DNA of 64,000 nt, taken from contig NZ_BNEL01000001.1 of NCBI RefSeq assembly GCF_018327685.1, forward strand, positions 2,604,001 to 2,668,000, given 5' to 3'. This document shows, in pieces, positions 48,559 to 57,300 of this stretch. A model generated the notes under the pieces. It ran no database searches and was not told where the DNA came from. It was given only the letters and a program-made list of their open reading frames with translations. Made by a program: the position numbers and the translations under genes. This DNA is from Streptomyces sp. TS71-3 (GTDB lineage Bacteria; Actinomycetota; Actinomycetes; Streptomycetales; Streptomycetaceae). Numbering within the stretch: the first letter of the stretch is position 1; each line of letters starts with the position of its first letter.

Positions 48559-51362
48559 CGCGTGCCGCCTCCCTGCGCCCGCCCCGGTACCGGAGCGCCG
48601 GGCGAACCCCCGGAGTCCGGGTGCGCGGCGTGGAAGTCGGCCGCGATGTTGTCCACCTCGTAGATGCGCGTCCCGTCGCGCCACACGCTGCCGTCCGCGC
48701 ACACCAGGAGGCGGTCCCCGGTGCGTTCCACCCGCCGGATGTGCACCTCGCCGCGGATCCGGTGGTGCTCGCGCAGGATCTGCCCGCGGTAGTTCCAGCG
48801 CAGGTCCTCGCCCACGGCGACGGACATCCGCGGCTCGGGCAGGTGCGGCTCGCGCAGGTGGTCGAGCAGGCCGGTGTGCAGCGCGAAGGCGTGCACGGCC
48901 TGGTACAGCATCTGCACGCTCACCGAGCCCGGCAGCACCGGGTCGTACGGGAAGTGCTGCTCGAAGAACCAGTCGTCGGGCCTGACGGGCTTCTCGCACA
49001 GCGCATACCCGGCCCCGTGCACCCCGCCGCCCGGCACCAGGCACACCTCGTCCAGCAGTGCGAGGCGGCCGGTGCCGAGCCGGGCGTCGTCCGCGAGGCG
49101 CAGTCGGCGGGTGCCGGCCGGGTCCCGCGGGTGGTCGTCGAGCCACGGGTGGCGCGGCGCGTCGCCGTCCAGGCCCTGCTGGCCCTCCAGCAGCCGCGGC
49201 GTGAGGTAGCCGTGCACGGCCTCCGCGGTGCAGAACTCCACGCCGCCCGTGTGCAGCGACACGTCGTACCGGTGCATGATGCCGTCCGGCAGCGGGGAGT
49301 GGGCGCGCAGCGTGATGCGCTGCTCGACCGTCGCCGAACGCAGCGCCACGTCTGCCAGCAGGCGGATCCGGCCCGTCAGGTTGCGGCAGCTCAGGCTCGT
49401 GTCCGGGTACTCGCCGGACACCCCGAGGGCCCCGCTGAAACCGCCCGCCGGCTGGAGCGCTGTCTCCATGAGGGCCAGTTGCGGCATCGTCCCGTTGTTC
49501 TCCCGCACGAACCAGGGGTCCTCGGGCACGTCGTACTCCCACGTCCCCCGGGCCCCCGGCCGGTACCCGCCGGCGGCCGGGCGCCCCGTCATCCGGTCCG
49601 CCATGCGCAGGTCCCCGCGGGGCAGCCGGGGCCGCACCCGGGCGGTCACCCGGGGCAGTCCCGGCAGGCGTACGGATCCGTGGTCGCCCTCCGCCATGAA
49701 CGCGATCTGGAACTCGTCCAGCGCGACCCGGCGGCCCGACGCCGCCGTGCGGGAGCTGGCGGCGCCCTGGCCCAGCAGCGTGACGCCGGGGCCCGGTTGC
49801 AGCGTGACGCCGAGGTCCCACAGCCGCGCCACCGGCCGCCCGCCCGCGGTGACCTCGCAGTCGGCGGTCGCGTACGGCAGGGGCAGCATGCCGGTGCCGG
49901 AGACGTGCAGCTCCAGACGGAGTCCGGTGCCGGGCCGGACGGCGGGGGCGAGCGTCTCGATCCGCACGGGACGCCCGGCGGACGGCACGGCACGCGCGCC
50001 GGGCACGCACAGGTGGAGCCCCTGCCGGAAGGCGTGCACCCGCAGGGCCTCCAGGGCCGCGGCCACCATGTGGGCCCAGGCGGTGGTGCGGGTGGCGGCT
50101 GTGGCGGCGGGGGCGGGGGCGGAATCGTTCGCGGTCCCGGGTTCCTCCGGTACGGGTTCCTCCGGGAGGCGTGTGGTGGCCAGCAGCCTGCCTTGGGCGT
50201 GGGCGCCGTCGCGGGCGCCGGTGACGGTGAGGCCGTCCAGGAGCCGCGCGGGCCAGCGGGCCGGAAGCGCGTCCGGTGGCCCGCCGCCCTGGTCGAACCC
50301 CGCACCGAACACCTCCCCGAACCGCCCCTCGGCCAGCGCGTCGAGCTCGGCGCCGGCGAGCCGGTCCACCCGGGCACGGGCGAGCGGCCTCGGGTCGGGC
50401 GGATGAGGGAGCGCCGGACGCGGCGGCCACGACCGCGCCCGTCCGTCCGCCCGGACGGCTTCCGCCAGCGGTCCCGCCCCGTCCACCACCTGCCAGCCAC
50501 CGTCCGTCGCCGTCACCCGCTGCTCGGTGGGGTGCTGCGGTGCCGGACGCCGCCAGGTGAGGGTGATGGCGGTGACGTTGTCTTGGGGGTGGGTGACGTT
50601 GTCTTGGATGTCGGTGTCGGTGTGGGTGCCGGTGTGGGTGCCGGTGCCGGTGTCCGTGCCCGTGTCGCTGCTCGTGTGGGCGGTGGTGCCGGTGTCCGTT
50701 GGGGCTTCGGTGGTGTGCAGGGCGGCGGCCAGGGTTCTGAGGGCCTTTGACGCCTCGTCGGCGACGGGGTCCGGGGGAGTGGGGCGGGTTTCGGGTGTGC
50801 CGGTGGGTGGTGGCGGTGGAGCGGGGGCTTCCCCGGCGGCTTCCCCGGGGGGTGCCTCGGTCCTGCCGGAGGGCTCGGCGGAGGCTTCGGTCTGGGCTTC
50901 GGTCTGGGCTTCGGTGGGTGCCTGCGGCGCGTCCATCGGCTCCGCGGGTGTGACGGGTCCGGCGGGCGGGGTCCTCGGCCGGAGCACCGGGACCGGGACG
51001 GCCGCGGCGGGCGGGGCGACGGCGGCGGTGGGCACGGCGGTCTCCCGTGAACGTGCCGTGCCGGCAGCCTCCGCACGGGCCAGTTGCCACGCTGTGATGG
51101 CCTCGTGGGCGTCGAGCACCGCCGCGTGCGCCCGCTGGATCTGCGCGGCGATGCGGAGGGCGGGGGAGAACGGTGGTGTCGCGTCCGGAACGGGTCCGGG
51201 AGGTGGGACCGGGACGGCAGCCGGCACCGGAACGGAAGCCGGAACCGGGAGGGGAACGTGCCCGTCCGGCACGTGACCGTCTCCGTTCACCACGGCACCG
51301 TCCGGCAGGGGCTGGACGGGTGCCGTGGGGAAGGGAACGCCGTCGAAGGTGAGCTCGTCCAT
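48555..51362 (-). CDS. FabA-type dehydratase protein of the PUFA-like operon (PfaC-like without KS/CLF)
   Basis: This 935-residue protein starts at an ATG sharing one base with the upstream stop (TGATG). The first about 350 residues are Pro/Ala-rich linker sequence with EAQTEAQTEA and DTGT/HTGT repeats. One segment (AVLDAHEAITAWQLAR) resembles the short helical docking-like regions of PUFA synthases. The rest is two or more hot-dog folds. GTWEYDVPEDPWFVRENNGTMPQLALMETAL and DDWFFEQHFPYDPVLPGSVSVQMLYQAVHAF match FabA-like dehydratases, including the His-Phe-x4-Pro-x2-Pro-Gly site. Marine PfaC proteins have KS and CLF domains ahead of such dehydratases; none are seen here. Its role is probably dehydration or isomerisation of beta-hydroxyacyl-ACP. 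Confidence 0.85.
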   Translation of the reverse strand: MDELTFDGVPFPTAPVQPLPDGAVVNGDGHVPDGHVPLPVPASVPVPAAVPVPPPGPVPDATPPFSPALRIAAQIQRAHAAVLDAHEAITAWQLARAEAAGTARSRETAVPTAAVAPPAAAVPVPVLRPRTPPAGPVTPAEPMDAPQAPTEAQTEAQTEASAEPSGRTEAPPGEAAGEAPAPPPPPTGTPETRPTPPDPVADEASKALRTLAAALHTTEAPTDTGTTAHTSSDTGTDTGTGTHTGTHTDTDIQDNVTHPQDNVTAITLTWRRPAPQHPTEQRVTATDGGWQVVDGAGPLAEAVRADGRARSWPPRPALPHPPDPRPLARARVDRLAGAELDALAEGRFGEVFGAGFDQGGGPPDALPARWPARLLDGLTVTGARDGAHAQGRLLATTRLPEEPVPEEPGTANDSAPAPAATAATRTTAWAHMVAAALEALRVHAFRQGLHLCVPGARAVPSAGRPVRIETLAPAVRPGTGLRLELHVSGTGMLPLPYATADCEVTAGGRPVARLWDLGVTLQPGPGVTLLGQGAASSRTAASGRRVALDEFQIAFMAEGDHGSVRLPGLPRVTARVRPRLPRGDLRMADRMTGRPAAGGYRPGARGTWEYDVPEDPWFVRENNGTMPQLALMETALQPAGGFSGALGVSGEYPDTSLSCRNLTGRIRLLADVALRSATVEQRITLRAHSPLPDGIMHRYDVSLHTGGVEFCTAEAVHGYLTPRLLEGQQGLDGDAPRHPWLDDHPRDPAGTRRLRLADDARLGTGRLALLDEVCLVPGGGVHGAGYALCEKPVRPDDWFFEQHFPYDPVLPGSVSVQMLYQAVHAFALHTGLLDHLREPHLPEPRMSVAVGEDLRWNYRGQILREHHRIRGEVHIRRVERTGDRLLVCADGSVWRDGTRIYEVDNIAADFHAAHPDSGGSPGAPVPGRAQGGGTR

Positions 51363-54300
51363 CAGCCACGCCCTCCCCGTGCTCCGCCGTCCGCCGGGGC
51401 ACCCGTGCCGCCGACGAAGTCGGGGATGCGCCGGTCGGGGTGGTCGATCCACAGGAAGTGCAGGTCCTGCCACCGCTGGAGTACGCGCCCTTCGGGCGTG
51501 CACGCGGTGAGGGTGACGGTGGAGATCATCGAGGCGGCGGTGGAGACGTCGTCGACGTCGGCGATGACCGCGAACGGCGCGTCGTCCGGCAGCGGTTCGT
51601 GGAAGGTGACGCGCTCCACCGAGACCGGCAGCGGTACGGCGTCCCCGTCGGCCAGGTCGAGCAGCGCCAGCAGCCCCGTCTGCAGGAGCAGGTCGGCGAG
51701 GGCCGGGCTGTGCAGCCGCCCCGCGTAGGAGCCCCGGAACAGTTCCGGTTCGGGCATCCGGGCGCTCACCACCAGGCGGCCGGGGGCCTCTTCCAGGACG
51801 TCCCGCAGGCCCGTCAGCGCCGGCCCGTGGAACAGCCTTCCGTCGGTGTACCCCGGGTGCGGCTCGGGGCCGCAGCGGAACGGGGGCAGGTCGACGGTCG
51901 GCGCCGGCTCCACCCCGTCGGAGAGCAGGAAACCGCCCTCGTAGTGCGCGGCGCCGCCCGGCCCCGCGTCCTGGATGCGCACCCGGGTGAGCCGGGCCGC
52001 CAGCTCCGGCTGCGGGTCGCGGGTGAGGCGCACCCGGAACCGTTCCGGGTGCCCCGGCGCGAGGAGCACGCCGCGGGTGATGCGGAACTCGCGGCACTCG
52101 ATCACCGGCCGGCTGTCGCCGTGGGCGCGCTCGACGGTGCCCAGGGCCCAGCCGACGGCCGCGGTCATCGGCAGCAGCGGCGCGCCGCCGATGCGGTGGT
52201 CGCGCAGCAGCGGGTGCTCGCCCAGGCCGGTGATCATCCGGTACGCGGTGAGCCCCGCCTCGGGCACCCGGTCGCAGCGGCGGAACAGGTCCGCGGTCGG
52301 CCCGACGACGATCACGCCGCCACCCGGGCCGGCGGGGGCGTCGGCCCCGGCCTCGGATCCGGCTGGGGCGTCGGCCTCGCCGGCCGCCGCCGTCGTCGTG
52401 CCCGCCTCCGTACCCGTCGTGCCCAGCTCCGCATCCGCCGCGCCCAGCTCCGCGAGGAAGTACCGGCAGCCCTCCTCGCGGGAGAGCACCGGGATGCCGG
52501 CCTCGGTGAAGACCTGCTGCACGGCGGCGGCCATGCCGCCCTCCCAGGGGCCCCAGGCCATGGGCAGCACGCGGCAGCCGGGGTGGGCGGCCTGGAAGGC
52601 GCAGCCGAAGAGGTTCATGGCGTGGTTGGCCAGGGCGTAGTCCGTCTGCCGGAGGTTGCCGGAGGTGGCCGAGACCGACGAGAACAGCACCAGGTGCCGG
52701 AGCCTTCCGGGCTCCAGCGCCCCGAGCACGTTCCGCAGCCCGATCAGCTTGGTGTCCACGACGGGCGCGACGCTCTCGGCGGTGACCTCCGAGAGCGGGC
52801 GGTCCCGCAGGATGCCGGCGCCGTGCAGCACGCCGGTGATCCGGTCCGCGTACGGGGCCAGTGCGGCGGCCACCGCGTCGGCGTCGCGTACGTCCGCGGC
52901 GGCGTACACCGCCTCGACGCCCTTGGACTGGAGGGTGGCCAACTGGTCGCGGACATCCCGCTGTTGCAGTACCCGGGTGCGGTCCCGCTCGATACGGTCC
53001 CGTACCGGCCCCGCGTTCGGGTCCTCGCCGGCCTCGCGGGCCCGCGCCTCCAGGGCGCCGGTCAGCTCCTCGGCGGTGGTCAGGCCCGCCGCCCACTCGG
53101 GTTCCGGGTCCAGGGGGGTGCGGCCGAGCAGCACGTAGCCGCAGCGGTTGTCCTGTGCGAGGGCCTCGACGCACCAGGCGGTGATGCCCCGCGCGCCGCC
53201 GGTCACCAGCAGCAGGTCCGCCTCGGACGGCGGTAGGGCGGCCGGCGCCGCGGGCGCCCCGGGCCAGGGCACCGTGGAGAGCCGGGGGGTGCGCCGGCCG
53301 CGGGAGTCCACGCCGACCTCGCGGACGTCGGTGGCCACGTCCACCAGCTCCGCGCCGAACGCCTCGGCGACCGCGTCGGCGGCGAGCCCGGGGGCGAAGT
53401 CCACGGCGCGGCAGAAGAGCGTCGTCGCCTCCAGGGCCACCGTCCTGACGAGCGCGCCGAGACCCCCGGCCAGTGCGGCCGTGCCGTCGCCGCCGGAGCC
53501 CGCGTGACCGAGCGCGCCGTCCAGGCTGGTCACCGTGACCAGCCCGGCACGCGTGCCGGTGCCCGCCGCGGCCTCCAGCGCGGGGCGCACCTGCTTGGCC
53601 ACGAGGACGGCGTGGCGCAGCCTGCGCACGAGGGCGTCCGCGTCCGCTTCCGCGTCGGCAGGGGTGCCGGTGCTGGTGCTGGTGCTGGTGGCAGCGGTGT
53701 TGGTGCCGGTGTCGGTGGTGGCGTTCCGGCTGACGGGCAGCACGCACAGGTCCAGCCGCTCGGTCGCGGACAGGACGCCGGCCAGCGCCGTCTCGAAGGC
53801 CGCCTCGCTCCAGTCGGCCAGCCGGACGGTGGTGGCCGTATCCGCCCCGGTGGCGGATTCCGTTCCGGCCCCGGGTTCCGCTCCGGCCGGGGCTTGCGCC
53901 CCGTTCACGGGCTGCACGTCCGGCGCGGTGTCCGCATCGATCGCCTCGCCCGCATCCTCCGCCGACGCCCGGCCGGGCAGGCACACGCGGGTGACGCGCC
54001 ATTCGCGGTCGGCCAGCGCACGTGCGACGGTGGCGGCGAGTTCGCCGCCGTCGTCCAGGAGCAGGGCGTGCGGCTCGTCCGCGAAGGCGTCGGTGCAGAC
54101 GTCGGGCGCGGGCAGGTCCGCCGGGGCGACATGGGTGCGGCCGGTGCCGGAGTGCCGTGCGGGGCTGCGCAGTTGGGGCTGCGGGTTGAGGAGGATGTCC
54201 TGCGCCATCTCGGTGAGCTGGCGCACGGTCTTGGCCTCGCTGAAGCGGTAGAGCTCGCTGCGGCTGATCACCGGGTAGCGGCGCCACATCTCGGCAGCGA

Positions 54301-57300
54301 TCTCCACCTGCTTGAGGGAGTCGATGCCCAACTCCTCCTGGATGTGCATGTCCGGCTCGATCATGTCCAGGTCGTAGCCGGTCTTGTCGGCGATCACGAC
54401 CCGGAACTCCCGTTCCAGCTCCTCCGGGTCGAGGTCCGCGATGTCCATGGTGACGGGCTTGGCGGTCTCGCTGTTCTGCCGCGCCGCCCACAGCTCGGCC
54501 AGCGCGGAGACGTTCTCGCCCATGGAGCCGGCCTGCGTCTCGTCCTCGCCCGGGTCGGCGGCGGCCGGGGCGTCCTGAGCGTCCTGGGCGCCGGCCACCT
54601 CCGCTTCCGGATCCGGGAAGGTGCCGGTGTGCTGGTGCGGCAGGGCGGTACCGGGAGCGATCGCGCCGGCCTGGGCGCCGTTGGACGGCGCCCCGTTGAG
54701 CAGGAGCCCGCCGCCCGGCGCCTGGCCGCCCGGCAGCGTGCCTCTGGAGAGTGTGCCGTTGGGCTGTGCCCCGCTGGACAGTGCCCCGTTGGACTGCGTG
54801 CCGTTCCCCAGGGCGCCGTTGGACGGAGTGCCGCCCGGGAGGGTGCCGTGGCCGCCGGCACCGTCGGGCCGTGCGCCGCCGGGCGGGCCCGCCGCCGGCA
54901 CCGTGCCGTTCGACAGGGGCCGCAGGATGTCGCGGACCGCCTCGCCGGCCCGTGCGTGCGCTTCCCCGAGCGCCGCGCTGTGCTCGGTGACCGCCTGCAC
55001 CGCCGCGAGGAGCGCCGGGTCGACGCCCCTTCCGCCCGCCGCGCCCTCGCGCAGCAGCGCGGTGAGGCGGTCCGCGGTGCGCACCTGGCCGTCCAGGTAG
55101 CGGGTGTGCGCGGCGAGGTGCTCGGTGGCGGCACGGGAGAGCGGGTCGGCCTGGCCGGTGGTCGCGTCCTGGGAGAGCGGGTCGCGCTGACCGGCCACCG
55201 CGTCCTGTCCCGCTCCCGGGGCGACGGAGCGCACCGCTCCGTTCGGTTCCGGCACGCTGATCGTCTCTACCGCTCCGTTCGGTTCCGGCACGCTGATCGT
55301 CTCTACCGCTCCGTTCGGTTCCGGCACGCCGATCGTCTCCACCGCCCCGTTCGTCCCCGCGGCCGCCGGTGTCCCGGAACCGTTCGCCATGGCCACCGCC
55401 GGGCTGCCCCCGGACACGGAGGCGCCCTCCGCCGTCAGCCGCTCCATCAGCTCCTCGTGGGCGGCCCGGCGCCGCTCCACCGCGAACAGCGGGCCCTCCA
55501 GGCGCCGTGCCACCTTGGACGGGGCGGGCCGCTCGGCGCAGGGCGGGGCCGCGTACCGGTCCAGGCCGGTCAGCGGCAGCCCCAGCACCGACAGCCGCAC
55601 CGCGGCCTGCATCAGCGTCGCGGCACCATCGGACCCGGGCCCGCCGTCGCAGGCGAACGCCTCCACCGCGCCGTCGCCCAGGGTGCGTTCCACCAGGGAC
55701 GTCAGGGTGCGCCGCGGGCCGAACTCGACGAAGACGCGCACCCCGTCCGCGTACATCTCCTGCACCCGGGACGCGAAGTCCACCGGGTGGCCGAGCTGGG
55801 CCACCAGCGTGGCGCGGTTCGCCGCGGGGTCGGTGCCGTACGCCGCGCCGGAGGTGTTCGCGTACACCGGTACCGCGGGCGTGCCGAACGCGGTCGTCCC
55901 GCAGGCGGCGGCGAACGCGTCCGTGGCGTGCGCGACGTGCCGCGTGTGGAAGGCGGCGGCGACCGGCAGCCTGGCCGCGTGCAGGTCACGCGCGGCACAC
56001 CACGCCAGGAACCGGGTCACCGCGGGCGTCGGCCCGCCGAGGGCGTGCTCGTCCGGGGCGTTGTGGTTGCACACCGTCAGGTCGGGGTGGGCGCGCAGGG
56101 CCTCGTCCAGCGCGTCGCGCCGCATCCGCACGGCGGCCATCGCGCCGGGGTCGGCGTCCTTCCCGGGCGGCTGCTCCATGGCGCGCCCGCGGGCGCGCGC
56201 GAGCGCGGTGAACGCGGTGTCGTCCAGGACGCCCGACGCCCACAGCGCGGTCAGCTCGCCGAAGCTGTGCCCGAGGACGCCGTCCGGGGCGAAGCCGAGC
56301 TCCCGCAGCCAGGTGTACTGGCCCATCGAGAGGGCGCCGATCGCGGGCTGCGCGTAGGAGGTGCGGCGCAGCCGCTCGGCGTGTGCCTGGGTGTCCCCGG
56401 TGCCGGGCGGCGGGAAGACGGCGCGTGCCAGGCCGTCGGCGGCCGGGAAGCCCGTGCCCGCGGCCTCGAAGGCGTCCCGCACCGGGGGCAGCGCCAAGGC
56501 GGCGCCCAGGCCCATGTCGACGTACTGGCTGCCCTGACCGGCGAAGAGCGCCCCCACGCGGGTGCCGGACGGCAGCGCCCGCCGCCGGTAGTGGATGCCG
56601 CGCGGGTGGCTCCAGCCGTCCGGCGGGGCCGGGTCTCCGGCACCGCCCGGACCGCTCGTGCTTATCAGGCCGCCCGCCTGCACGGTGGCCGCCGAACCCC
56701 GCTCGCCCTCCACCGTCGCCCGCAGCCGCTCCACCGCGAGGGCGAGCAGCTCGGCGTGCTGCCGGGAGCCCTTGGCCACCAGGCCGATGCGGGCGTGGTC
56801 CGCCGGGGCCGGCCCGGTGTCCGGTGCGTCGCCGCGCTCCAGCCGCTGGAGCAGCAGCGCGGGGTCGGGGGCGTGCCAGAGGCAGGGGCGGGGTGTCTCG
56901 TGCAGGGCGCGCCGGATCTGGACGTGTCCTTCGGGAACGGCTCCGGCCTGGAGGTGTCCTTCGGGAACGGCTCCGGCCTGGAGGTGTCCTTCGGGAACGG
57001 CCCCCGCCCCGAGGCGTCCGTCGGGAACGGCCCCCGCCCCGAGGCGTCCGTCGGGAACGGCCCCGGCCTGGACGTGTCCCCCCGGAACGGCCCCCGCCCC
57101 CGCTTCCGCCCGTACGTGCTCCTCCAGCACCGCGTGGTAGTTCACCCCGCCGAAGCCGAACGCCGACACCCCGGCTCTGCGCACCGGGCGGGACGCCTCC
57201 CGGAGCCAGGGCCGGGCCGCGGTGTTCACGTAGAGCGCGCTGTCGCCGGCCCGGGCCTGGGCGCGCGGCTCGGTGACGTTGATGGTCGGGGGCAGCACCT

